Origin: Silurus meridionalis
Taxonomy: Eukaryota; Chordata; Actinopteri; Siluriformes; Siluridae
Length of the DNA stretch: 64,000 bases
Reading direction: 5' to 3'
Assembly (NCBI RefSeq): GCF_014805685.1
Contig: NC_060896.1
Location: forward strand, 18,955,277 to 19,019,276
The translations under genes were made by a program, and so were the position numbers. This document shows, piece by piece, positions 1-11,600 of the stretch. The notes beneath the pieces are model-generated. The model saw nothing but the letters and a program-made list of their open reading frames with translations. It was not told the DNA's origin and did not search any database. Each line of letters begins with the position of its first letter. Within the stretch, counting starts at the first letter, position 1.

Positions 1-175
1 ATATCTTCATGTAGCTGGCTTTGTGTACAGGGGCTGGAAGAGGTTTGGGTCTCCTAGTTCAAGTGAAGGGAAAATTGATTGCTGCCACCTTCAAAGACAT
101 CCTATACAGTTAATAAGCCAAGTATTGTACTGGAAAAGTCAGGTGTCCCAATACTTTGTCCATATGTTGTATATC
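1..175 (+). mobile_element. Tc1-like transposon remnant, family C, internally deleted
   Basis: It contains part of the transposase coding region (around ACAGGGGCTGGAAGAGGTTT) fused to the terminal sequence CAGGTGTCCCAATACTTTG. Both are typical of a common fish Tc1-like family. Most of the transposase gene is missing. Six further segments of this family recur in the window. The left end is outside the window. Confidence 0.65.
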
Positions 176-794
176 TAATACTATATCATCCAGTTAAGAG
201 AATGGTCTTCTAGGGATTTTATTTTAGTATCTGTGCTTAAAACTGCAATATGTTACTGAAGACAATTGAATAAAGTGGATATTACTAAGCATTGGTGGTC
301 TTTATAAAGGTTGAATAGTTGGATTGTCAGGCAACTTGTAATGAGAAGTAGTAAATTCATTCTACAAAAATAAAAATGTCAACAAATTCAAGTGTTTTAA
401 CCACACAAGGTCCAAATATTAAATGTAGAATGGATGTCACTGAACAGTTTAGTGACTTCAAATGTGGTATTGTCAAAGGAATGTTAGCCAACTTGTAAGA
501 AATTCTGTCCTGCTGCCCTAGTCAGCTCTTCATGAAGTAAAAGTGTCTTAGGATCGACAATAGAACATCAGTACATAGGTTTTGTATTGGGAGGTTCATG
601 AAATGCACGTTTGTATGTCGCTCTGGATAAGGGCATCTGCTAAATGCCGCAAATGTAAATGTAAATGGACTTCTATGGCAGGGCAGATACATAAACTAGT
701 TTACAAAAGTATTTTCTCAAAGGACATTAATACAGAAATGAAACTTTTATATGTCAATGTGCAGCTTGTATAACAGTACAGATTTACCGTCCTC
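176..794. other. non-genic stretch with a short SINE/LINE tail
   Basis: AT-rich, no gene seen. Bases 617-667 (GCTCTGGATAAGGGCATCTG and onward to AAATGTAAATG) match the 3' tail shared by many teleost SINEs and L2-type LINEs. Confidence 0.55.
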
Positions 795-1425
795 TAAAAA
801 TAACTCAATACAGCCATTTTTGTCTAAATAGCTGGCAACAAACTTGAGTAAACCCTAAGTGAACATGTTCAATATTTTGTGTGAGCACCATTATCTTGCA
901 CTGCCTTAATCGTCCTGGCATGGACTTTACCAGAGCTGCACAGGTTGTTGCTGGGATCCTCTTCCACTCCTCCATAATGACATCACGAAGCTGCTGGATG
1001 TTGGACACATGGCGCTTCTCTACCTTCCACTTGAAGATGCCCCACAGGTGCTCAGTAGTGTTCAGGTCTGGAGACATACTTGGCCACTCAATCACCTTTC
1101 CCCTCAGCAAGGCAGTTGTCATCTTGGCGGTGTGTTCATAATATAAATGTTTGGTTTCGGAACGTCACGGTACATGTCTGACTCCACGTTTTCCTCAACG
1201 AAACGCAGCTCCTCAGTACCAGCAGCAATCATGCAGCCCCAGACCATGATGCTACCACCACCATGCTTGACTGTAGGCAAGGCACAAGTTTCTTGGTTTT
1301 CCTCACCAGAGTGTCACCCCACATGCTGGAAACCATCGTATCCGAACATGGATCTGGACATGGGTATAGTTATTCATGCTCTTGAACAGGTTGTCTGGTT
1401 GTGGGTGGCAAGTCAATTTTTTTTC
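795..1425 (-). mobile_element. Tc1-like transposon remnant, family A (transposase C-terminal part)
   Basis: On the minus strand, 805-1122 reads SMSPDLNTTEHLWGIFKWK and [18 protein letters not shown], the DDE transposase C-terminal region of a Tc1 element; upstream transposase segments continue to about 1420. Stops and shifts break it. The end nearest 795 (ACAGCCATTTTTGTCTAAAT) is the terminal inverted repeat shared with the copies at 43050 and 53345. The N-terminal half is absent: a family B element starts about 1440. Confidence 0.8.
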
Positions 1426-1439
1426 CTCAAAATTCAAGT

Positions 1440-1815
1440 GTTAGAACCAGGAAAAATGGGCAAGCGTAAGGATTTGAGCGAGTTTGACAAAGGATGGGAT
1501 TGCTAGACAACTGGGTCAGAGCATCTCCAAAACTGCAGTTCTTTCTTGCCTGCAGTGGTCAGTATCTAACAAATTCATCCAAGAAAGGAACAGTGGTGAA
1601 CCGGCGACATGGTCACGGGCGGCCAAGGTTCATTCATGCACGTGGGGAGTGAAGGCTGGCTCCTGTGGTCTGATCCAAGAGACAAGCTACTGTAGCTCAA
1701 ACTGCTGAAGAAGTTAATGCTGTCAATGGGTCAGGACTGTTTTGCAGCAAAAGATGGCCCAACACAATATTAGGAAGGTGGTCATAATAATATGACTGGT
1801 CAGTTTTGCTTAAGG
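1440..1815 (+). mobile_element. Tc1-like transposon remnant, family B, internally deleted
   Basis: It starts with the transposase N terminus MGKRKDLSEFDKG (ATG at 1456) and the helix-turn-helix region, with frameshifts (LGQSISKTA). It then jumps to the 3' terminal sequence AGGTGGTCATAATAATATGA. The catalytic middle is missing. The minus-strand remnant at 59335-59985 carries the complementary C-terminal part of the same family. Confidence 0.75.
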
Positions 1816-2404
1816 TTATGCTTGGCCAGTGTATATGTATGTATTTCATAGTTTAACCTGTCTGTATATAGCAAAGTGTTGGTACAGTATTGGTCCCCAT
1901 GGATGATTGAGATCTCCAGAGAAACCAGACTCAAATTGGAACCCATCCTCCTGGGTAACACTGCATAATGCAGTAATTCTATAAATAAGCAGTCATTCCT
2001 TTCTATAACTGTACTCTATATCGAAAGAGTGCAATTGTCTAAACACAAACTTGATGAGCTAGTTGAATTATAGTTTTAACATAAAGCCACTGTTAAATGA
2101 TGGAAACTTGAGCTATATGGTTCCATCCATGATAATCTTACTAATCTTCACAATGTCCTTCTCAGGCCATCCTCACAGCAGCAGCTTGTGGAATGTACTA
2201 TTCTGCAGATCAAAGAAAGAGATAGCAGGGTAATAAACTACGGAAAATCTGTCATATTAAGTATTTATAAAATAAGTGACAAAACCAGTCATTATAGACA
2301 TTAACTAGACAACTAGCTCATCGAGAACTGAACTGAACTGATGATCAAGAGGCCCTTTATAAGGATTAGATCAGAAAAGACAGAAAAACTTCCCACTCCC
2401 TACA

Positions 2405-2484
<80 letters not shown>

Positions 2485-2919
2485 GCAGAAAATAGCAAAC
2501 TGTACTGAAATCCCACCAACTTTATAACTATAATGTACTGAAGAAGGAGAATCATTTATAGTTGCATATTCATAATATATTTGGATTTACCCAGATTAGG
2601 GAAAAGTTCCCAATTGAGTGAAAACTGAACTAAAATTACTAACAGTAATTAAGAGTTAAAAAATATTATAATATGCATTAAATATACAGTCATTAAATTG
2701 TTCAGCTGGATGAATAATGTGCAATAATGGCATTTCAGTCCAATTACATAATACCATGATGTCTATTTGGTGTCACCCAGATAATGATGGGGTTTCCTTT
2801 AAAATCTGATTCCATTGAAGGTTTTTTCATCACCAGCTAATACAGGTACAGTCATGTATAAAATAATGTACATCTTTGAATTCCATGTTTTTATGTAACA
2901 GGTAACTGGTTCTTAGCAG
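1816..2919. other. non-genic stretch with (AT)n microsatellite
   Basis: No gene seen. A perfect (AT)n tract of about 70 bases lies at 2408-2479; the rest is AT-rich unique-looking DNA. Confidence 0.6.
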
Positions 2920-3500
2920 TACATCTGGAGAAAAGTATTGGGACACATGACTTTCCCAGTCAAGTGTGGTTCTTTTCCAAACTGTTATCAGAAAGTTGAA
3001 GGTACAAAATTGTATAGGTTGTATCACATTTTCCCTTCACTTGAACTAGAAGACCCAAACCTGTCCCAGCATGACAATACCCCTGTGCACAAAGTAAACT
3101 CTATTAAGATATGCTTTACATGGGTTGGAGTAGAAGATCTCCTGCTACAGAGCTCTGATTTCAACTCTATTGAACACCTTTGGATTGAATTAGAACGCTG
3201 ACTGCAGCCCAGGCCTGCTCACCCTACATCAGTGCCTGTCTTTACTAACACCCTCGCATTTGAATGTGCAGAAATCTCCAAAAGAACATTCCAAAATCTA
3301 GTCAAGTCAAGAAGCTTTTATTGTCATTTCAACCATATATAGCTGGCGCAGTACACAGTGAAATGAGACAACATTTCTCCATCTAGTGGAAAATTTTCCC
3401 AGAAGAGTGGAGGGAATTATAAGTGCAAATTGGGGCTAAATGTGGAATGTGATGCTCAAAAAGCACATGCTATTCTTATGACTAAGTGTCCGCAAACTTT
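2920..3500 (+). mobile_element. Tc1-like transposon remnant, family C, interrupted by a LINE tail
   Basis: Translation of 2938-3201 shows decayed transposase: LSQHDNTPVHKVNSIK and FNSIEHLWIELER. The remainder runs to the terminal GTCCGCAAACTTTTGGCAAT. It is split at 3303-3380 by another element (next entry). Premature stops make it a pseudogene. Confidence 0.78.
3303..3380 (-). mobile_element. LINE 3'-end insertion (78 bp) with 7-bp target duplication
   Basis: It begins CAAGTCAAGAAGCTTTTATT, the reverse complement of a LINE 3' end seen again at 15180 and 58534. The host sequence ATCTAGT is present on both sides (3296-3302 and 3381-3387), as expected for a target-site duplication. Confidence 0.8.
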
Positions 3501-3529
3501 TGGCAATATCGCATAACTTTAACTTTCCC

Positions 3530-4600
3530 GGGGGGCTCGGAATCATCATCCTCCTGCATGACCCAATTTTGGCAAAGTTTAAGCTGTCAAACAGACCCAC
3601 ATTCGACATTAGGATACTATTGTGTAGAGTTCATGGTCATCACAATGACTGCAAAGTGCCCAGGTCCAGTGACTGCAAACAAAACCCAATTCACCACCAC
3701 TCCACCACTGTGCTTGACCGTGGGTATGAGGTGTTTGTGCTGTGTTTTTTTTTTTTTTTTTGCCAAACTAAGCACTGTGCATTACATCCAAACATATCCA
3801 CTGTGGTCTCATCTGTCCAAAGGACATTTTTCAAGAAGTCATGTGGTTCTTTGCAAACCTAAGCTGTGCTGACCTTTTTTTTCTTTTTTTTTTTTTTTTA
3901 AGAAGTCAGCCCTTCCAAAAAAAGCATAATTGTTCAGTGTTTTGCTAATTGTATTTTTATGAACTTTCACATTTAACATGCTAATTGATGCCTGTAGCAT
4001 TTGAGATGTAACTCTTGGTTTTTATTTTTGAATTTCTCCCAGCGTCGCATGATCTAAATTTGAGGTAAATTTGATGGGACGTCCATTCCTGGGCAACTGT
4101 CTGGAATGTTTTTCACTTGCAAATGATGGCGCTCACTGTCCAGTGGTGAGCTTTAAATTGTTTGGAAATGGCCTTATAATCTTGCTTCTCTAAGATCAAT
4201 GCTGATGTTTTTCCTCCTTAGCATTGTGTTAACACACCTTAATGCTCCCGACCAGCTGAATGTCACCTGGTCACTAATCAGCTGGTTACAATTGCTGATC
4301 AATCAATCAATAGCACTTGATTAGCAGCACCCCTTGATTAGCCTATTAATTTCAATGGAAGCAGTAAACTGCATTTTTTCACACATGGCACACTTTTCCA
4401 TTTTGGCTTTATTGTTCAAAAATATATAATGACACGGTGTGATTATGTCATGTGTTGTTTATCTCAGGTTGTATTAAATCAAAGCCTGATAAGGACCAGA
4501 TTATTTTAATTATGACTGGATACATAAAACCATAGAATTCAAAGAGGATGAACTTTAATTTTGACATTAGTGTACTGTAAGTTTCTGCACCCTTTTGCAT
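3530..4600 (-). mobile_element. Tc1-like transposon remnant, family D
   Basis: The + strand shows the reverse complement of a common fish Tc1-like transposase gene (segments such as CTCATCTGTCCAAAGGACAT and TTTAAATTGTTTGGAAATGG). It is followed by the terminal part (AATGACACGGTGTGATTATG, ACATAAAACCATAGAATTC). Poly-T runs and deletions break it. A short terminal piece of the same family is at 33120-33300. Confidence 0.72.
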
Positions 4601-4816
4601 TGTTCTTGTGTACTTTTTTACACTATTATGCTTTATTGAAACGCTTGATTATGCTTGATTACTTATTATAATTAAGTGAACATTTAATGCACCTATGCTA
4701 GTCTATAAGTGTTAGTGTTTCAGAAGGAGTACATCTTGTGTAATCACTCCAATGAATAAAACTGTCCAAAAATATACACATTTTACTGAATGAATGTAGT
4801 GTTAAAACGGCAGAAG

Positions 4817-4879
<63 letters not shown>

Positions 4880-5081
4880 CAGGCACAAAACACAAACTCA
4901 ATAGTGCATTTGCCATACAATAGAACAAAGTGAATTTTACTGGGGTTTTTTTCATAAGAACCTGGTCTGGTCACCGTGGAGACAACCTTCATTGTGATCA
5001 AGACCCCGAAGAAACACTTACAAATATTCTTTAAAAGAGTTTGTACCACAAGGACATGAGTGATAACACTCTGTGTGCGTG

Positions 5082-5129
<48 letters not shown>

Positions 5130-5391
5130 AATGTATGTATGTGTGTTTAAATATGCCTGTGATTCAGCATCTCTCTGTCAGTCTCCACCCCCCCCCCACA
5201 TACCGTATGTCTCCGTCTTGCTGAAGAATCTTCAGTGGCTTTTTTTGCTTTGACTTTGTCTTGCTTTCTCTCTCATTCTGTCTTTCACACACGAGTGCTG
5301 TCCCTCGCACTCTCTATTTTTCCCTCTTTCGCTCTCTCTCTTTTCCCCATTCTGTTTTTTTTTCTCTTTTACTATTCTATCTGTCTGTCTG

Positions 5392-5437
<46 letters not shown>

Positions 5438-5556
5438 CACTCACCCACCCTCTCTTTTGCTCTCTCCCTTGCTTCCACGCACATTCTCTCTTGCTGTCTC
5501 TGTCACACACACATTGAAGCTGTGGAGCTCTGCACTGCACATTAGAGAAGATCTCA
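4601..5556. other. DNER upstream region with GT and CT microsatellites
   Basis: (GT)n tracts lie at 4819-4878 and 5072-5125, a pyrimidine-rich stretch at 5230-5500 and (CT)n at 5396-5434. The DNER 5' UTR and promoter must lie here or further upstream, but no core element can be assigned. Apparent open frames here are simple-repeat translations. Confidence 0.6.
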
Positions 5557-5793
5557 ATGGTGAACGGGTGTATAATGGAGCTTATCTTCCTTGCTCTTCC
5601 TCTCCTCATCTTCCTTGCTGAGAGTGGGGTAACAACTCCTGTAACCTCTGACCCTGATGTGACCCCAACAAACCCCATGGATGCATGTGAGGGACAACCA
5701 TGTCTGAATCTAGGAGTGTGTACACCTGCAGAAGAAGAAGAGCTGAAGTACATCTGCACATGCAGTGCACAGTTCACCGGACACAACTGCCAG
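5557..5793 (+). CDS. dner: DNER coding exon 1: signal peptide and EGF-1
   Basis: Residues 1-79, ending after the EGF-1 cysteine (GHNCQ) at CAG followed by donor GTGTGT. The N terminus starts MVNGCIMELIFLALP and contains a hydrophobic core typical of a signal peptide. A second in-frame Met (codon at 5575) could be the true start, since it sits directly before the hydrophobic core. The donor is followed by a TG-rich stretch with many alternative GT dinucleotides, so the exact donor relies on the match to the DNER exon 1 end and on frame with exon 2. Confidence 0.9.
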
Positions 5794-8510
5794 GTGTGTG
5801 TGTTTGTGTGTTTTAGTGTGAGTGTGTGTGTGTGTGAGTGTGAGAGAGAGAGATCATGTGCTGTCTGTAAGATGCGAAGAATAGAGTGTTGCTGTGGCAA
5901 CAGAACAGAGAGGAAGGATGCGTGTGTGTGTGTTTAACAGAAATTAAGCATCTCTGCATGTCCTGCGCATCTGTGTGTATGTGTTTACACATTGACCTAT
6001 TTACAATGTGAGTGTGAAAAAAACTCTGTCAGATTAGCTTTGATACATTTTTCCATTTTTTTCCCTTTTACTTCATTAATGAATTATCTTTTTATTAAAA
6101 AAACGATTTCTGATAAATAACAGATATTTAATAATAATTCTTTCTCCTTTATTTGTATTCATATTAGAATATATAAATAAGGTTTTGTGTCTGATAAGTA
6201 TTTGTAAAAGCCAGGTTTGGATCTCAGCAAACTCCCTATATCAGCAAATAAAAGTCCTTTTATTTTATGTTATTAACTTTACATTTACATACATGCAAGA
6301 CTTCTATTAAACATGAAACATCTCAGTGTTTTGTCTGGTGTAAATTTCAGGGGGTTCAGTGCCAGCATGTTTATCATATTGTCCTCCTTCAAATTAAGCT
6401 GTACTGTAATACTGAAACTATTCAAGGAAATGGTGACTTGATAACTGTAAACCAGAATAATGCTTTTCTTTGAGTTATGGAATTTCTGTGAATCTTTCCA
6501 GTGAATGGTGTGTTTGAATGGTCACATGATGGCAAAGTTAATTATAGGTAAATTCCCCCTTTGTCAGGGGTCATCATTCTCATCTGCAAAGGGCCAGTGT
6601 GGCTGCAGGCTTTCATAATAATGATTGAAGGCAATGATAAACAGAATGAACAGGTAGGGGGAGAGTCAGGTGTGGCTCCTCATTGGGTAAAATAAATACC
6701 TGTCGCAATTCCCCTTTGTGGATAAGGTAACTAGACAGTGCAGTGCTGCCAAATTGTTAATGTGACACAACAAATAATACATTAAATACCTTTACCAGCT
6801 GTGCTGTTAGTGTCCTTTGTTCCTAGTAACCAATAGCAACTCATAACAATAGTCTTATCATAGGCTTTTTTCTGGGGGGGAAAAATATCTAAATGAACTA
6901 GGAAATTTTGCTTATATTATCTTAATATGGTATCCTTTTCATTTAGTTAATTGTTAATCTGTTTTTCGTTTTTATTTTTATTTAGAATTATCTTTAGTAA
7001 TCTAATTTGAAACTATTTTCAATTAGTCAGTTTAACTGTATGCAATCAGCCAATCATGTGGCAGCAGCATAATTCCTAAAGTCATGCAGATACAGGCCAC
7101 AAGCTTTAGGTCATGTTTGAATTTTTAATCAAAATGAGGGACAAGTGCGACCTCTGATTTTGAAAAGGCATGTTTGTTGATGCCAGATGGACGTTTTTTT
7201 AGTATTCCAGAAACACACATGTTGTGTTGTGTCATAGAAAAATAGCCAGATTGATTCAAGCTGCCAAGAATGACACAGCAACTTATATAATCTTTCTTTA
7301 CAATCATGGTGACTAGAAAATCACCTCGTGTGCACAAAACATTGTCACAGATGGGCTTAAATAGCAAAACAACACAAACAAACCCTCTTTACAATGGTGG
7401 TGAACAGAAAAGCATCTCAGAATGCATGAAACATCAACATCTGTTAGACAGGAACTAAAATGTAAAAGCTATCATGGGCACAGCCAGACCAAAATTAGAC
7501 AAATGAAGAGTGAAAAAAGTGTTTGTTCATCTTTAATTGTCTAGTTTTAGTGAGTCTGTGTTTCAGATTCTTGTCATTGGCTGTCAGAAGTTGAAGGTTG
7601 TGGTCTTCTTTTGTTGTAGCCCATCCACCTCAAAATTCTTGCATATCGAGACTTAGTGTTTTTTGTTTTTTGCACAATTTTGGGTAAACTATAGAGACTG
7701 TCATGTGGCAAGATCCCCAAAGGTTAGCAATATATGGAATACTCAAACTCGAGGACAATCTGATACCAGCAACCATGCCTTAGAGATCATACTTTTTCCC
7801 CATTAGGATGTTTTAAAAATAAAGCATTGGGCTGCAGCCTCAAGATTGGCTGTTTGGAGAATTGCATTGAAAAAATAATTAAGGGGCTACTGCACATGTA
7901 TTCCTATTAAGAAGGGAAGTGAGTGTACATTGCGATAAAAATATAGTTCCTGGGTCCCATGGCTATATAGTTAATGTCTCCCATTTTGAGCTCCCTTTTT
8001 GCAGCTTGTCAGTGTAATGCTAGCTATTGCCTGTGACTTTTTTTTCTTCATTATCAACCACAAAACATGAGCTCAAACCTGCACACAGTCAGTCACAATA
8101 TGTGCTTTAATGTGCTGAGTCACTCGAAGACTCATTCTAAAATAAACTTTATGGTGGTCATAAAATTTAAATGATGAAGGGTAAAGCTGATTAGTTTTGA
8201 CTGATATGTCCTTCTCTTTTCCTTCAGTTCTGTACGCTTTACTTTTGCTGTCTCTGTCTCATCCTCTAACGTCACCCAGACGTCACACCCCTCCCCCACT
8301 TTTAAACTCAGACCTGACGCACACCTGCATCGGTTCACTGATTGGCTGTATAGTCATTAATGTGCAGTGATTGGCTCAAAGAAAGTCGTGTAGTCATGGT
8401 GATGTCACAGTGTTTCCTACTGAGATTTTGAATTAGTCCTGTAACCCTTAGAGTTCTTATTATATCCCCCTACACACACACACTTAAGAGGCTTTCAGAG
8501 CCACTGCAGT

Positions 8511-8563
<53 letters not shown>

Positions 8564-8595
8564 TCCTCTCCTCTCTCTCTCTCTCTCTCTCTCGT

Positions 8596-8636
<41 letters not shown>

Positions 8637-11600
8637 CTCTCTACAGGAGTGCTATTTGCTAATGACCTGAATTGTTAATAATCAGTGCATGTTGGTAATT
8701 TTTTTTTTGTGTGTGTGTGTGTATGCGTGCACATGCGCTACGCAGATTATAACTGTGTGACATCAAGTGTCTCACCTCACCAAGGACGCTCTCGATTACA
8801 GTAAAACAGGAACAGCAGTTCTGTTTACGTCATCTTGGAAACATCACTGTAAGCAGTCCACAGTGGACGTGTCCCAAACCACAAATTACCCTATTCACTA
8901 AGCCTTTGTTATCCTCTTGTCTTCTTGTCCTCCTCCTTTCTTCTATTTTGACCTTCCTTTCTCTTTCATTTCTTCTTTTCAGCATAATAATATGTTTGTA
9001 CTGTCTTTTATGTCTCGTTTGTTCTCTTTTCCCCTGTGCCCTCTGTACTGGGGCAAAATTACACTGAATGGTTGATTACCTTGTCAATGCCAAGAAGCAT
9101 TATCAGACTTTTGTGTTTATTGTATGTTGTGTATTGCCATTGTCTTCTTGTATTGTTTTGTGTTGTCCTTCAGACAACTGGGTTTTATGTGTACTTCATC
9201 TTTTAATCTTCGTGTCCCTCTTTCTTTTTTTCCATCATTTTGTTCTGTCACTCTTTAAGTTGTTGTATAATGTTCCCCGTTATTATATTGTAATCTACAT
9301 CTTATTTTGCTGTATCCTTGAAATGTTTACTTCCTTCTATTCTCCGTAATCTTGTTGTCCCAATTTTTTGCAATGCTTTCCTTTCTGTTGTCTTTTATAG
9401 TTCACACTTCCTTGTGTTTGCACCTTGTTGTTTTTACCTGTAATAGCAAAACAATGTCCTGTCCATTCTGTCAGCAAAAATGTAGTTGTTCATTCAAAAC
9501 ATTCAGTGTGTGAATTTTACTTCAGTTAGTTGTTCTCAGTGTAATGTGTAGGGTGTGATATTTTAAGCACCCTATTTGTGCAATGCTAAATGCGACTACT
9601 TATTAGCATTATCCTCGTTAGTGTTAATTATTAGAGCCCAATAGGTTTAGTGAAAAAACTGAACAACATATTATTTTTTGCTGATTGACACTATCTAGAG
9701 TGATGTGGACAATATAACATAATATAATATATAACTTGTAATGTCGCACCTATAACAAGGGAAAATGTGGAACTATCAAATTTTTATTAAGAGGAGGTTT
9801 AATTATATTGCTCAAGGGCCCATTAGTGGCAGCTTGGCTTTTCTGGGATTTGAACTCCTCAACCTTTCAATCAGAACCCTAACAGTTTAACGACTAACCT
9901 TAAATCAACATGAATGTGCACAGGATCGGAAATAAACAAAATACTAATATATTTTAATGTTATACTGTATAGAGAAGTATTTGCTTTGTATTGGTCAACA
10001 TACATTACAGTCTTACAATATTAGCTGGTGAACTCTATAACAATGACTATACAGTCCATTGCCTGAGGAGAAACGTATACATCAATCATCACAGTTTGCT
10101 AACTTGTTGTTAAGAGAGAAAACGGTGATGTCAATTGTTTTCACAACTTTGCAAGTCAAACATGTCCAATTGGAAAATGACATCGTCCAAACTTACCACT
10201 TAAATTTTATACTGATGACATCTGGCAGAACCCAGCCATTGGGGTTGCACAAGCCAGTGCACTTTTGGTGCCGGTCCCAAGCCTGGATAAATGGGGAGTG
10301 TTCCGTTAGGAAGGGCATCCAATGGAAAACATCTGCCAAATCAAATATGCGTATCAAGAACCAGAATTTCATACCGGATCGGTCGAGGCCGGGTTACCAA
10401 CGACCGCCACAGGTATTGTTAGCCAACAGGCTACCGGTGAAAATTGGGCTACTGCTGGCCGAAGGAGGAGAAGGAGAAGGAGAGGAGGAAGACGTCTACA
10501 GAGACGGCAGGAAAAAAAGAAGTGTAGGAGAGTGGAGGTTAGGGTTAGTACTTTATGATCGCTAATATGATGGAGAGGAGAAATATAGATATGCTGTGTG
10601 TTCAGGAGACCAAGTGGAAAGGGAGTAAGGCCAGGAACATTGGCCAGGCAGGCCTTCCTGAGCTGGGAAGGATGTGCTGCAAGTTAGAGCAATAAAAGAT
10701 GGAGATAGAAATGTGTTGACTAGTAAGGAGAGTGTGTTGAGAAGATGGAGGGAGTATTTTGAGCAGCTGATGAATGAGTAAAATGAGGGAGAGAAAACGT
10801 TGGATGGTGTGGAGATGGTAAAGCAGGAAGTGGATAGGATTCATAAGGAGGAAGTGAGAGCAGCGATTAAGAGGATGAAGAGTGGAAAGTCGGTTGGACC
10901 AGATGACATACCGGTAGAATCATGGAGATGTTTAGGAGAGATGGCAGTGGAGTTTTTAACCAGGTTGTTCAACAAGATTTTGGAAGGTGGGAGGATGCTA
11001 GAGGAATGGAGAAGGACTGTGCTGGTACTGATCTTTAGGAATAAGGGAGATGTGCAGACCTGCAGTAACTACAGGGGAATAAAGTTGATCAGTCACACCA
11101 TGAAGTTATGGGAACGAGTAGTGGAAGCCAGGCTGAGAGAAGAGGTGACCATCTGTGAGCAACAGTATGGTTTCATGCCAAGGAAGAGCACTACAGACAC
11201 ATTATTTGCTTTGAGAACGTTGATGGAGAAGTAAAGAGAAGGTCAGAAGGAGTTGCATTGTGTGTTTGTGGCTTTAGAGAAAGTGTACGACAGGGTGCCC
11301 AGAGAGGCGTTGTGGTATTGTATGAGGAAGTCAGGTGTGTTGGAGAAGTATGTGAGGGTGGTCCGGGGCTTGTATGCAGTGAAGTGTGCAGTAGGAATGA
11401 CAGACTGGTTCAAGGTGGAGGTTAGACTGCATCAAGGAACCAGTCTGTCAGAGCACTACAGACACATTATTTGCTTTAAGAACGTTGATGGAGAAGTAAA
11501 GAGAAGGTCAGAAGGAGTTGCATTGTGTGTTTGTGGCTTTAGAGAAAGTGTACGACAGGGTGCCGAGAGAGGAGTTGTGGTATTGTATGAGTAAGTCATG

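Larger units (their letters stand above)
5794..10216 (+). other. DNER intron 1, first part
   Basis: No exon seen. It holds TG-rich DNA after the donor, a decayed dispersed repeat near 6555-6690, a family G repeat (7560-7800), a long interrupted (CT)n tract (8511-8630) and a SINE-like fragment (9790-9905). Confidence 0.7.

Noticed and set aside
3486..3872. Two overlapping + strand frames of 120-128 residues
   Set aside because: They lie antisense to Tc1 family D and run through a poly-T tract.
5232..5900. 222-residue minus-strand frame overlapping DNER exon 1
   Set aside because: It is made of translated CT/GA repeats ([13 protein letters not shown] type) and the antisense of exon 1.
9068..9349. 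93-residue hydrophobic frame in DNER intron 1
   Set aside because: T-rich DNA gives Phe/Leu/Val-rich translations. No homologue recognised, no splice context.
10800..11234. Possible active reverse transcriptase gene
   Set aside because: The frame is broken by a tandem duplication, the YADD-type box and endonuclease are absent; it is a dead LINE copy.
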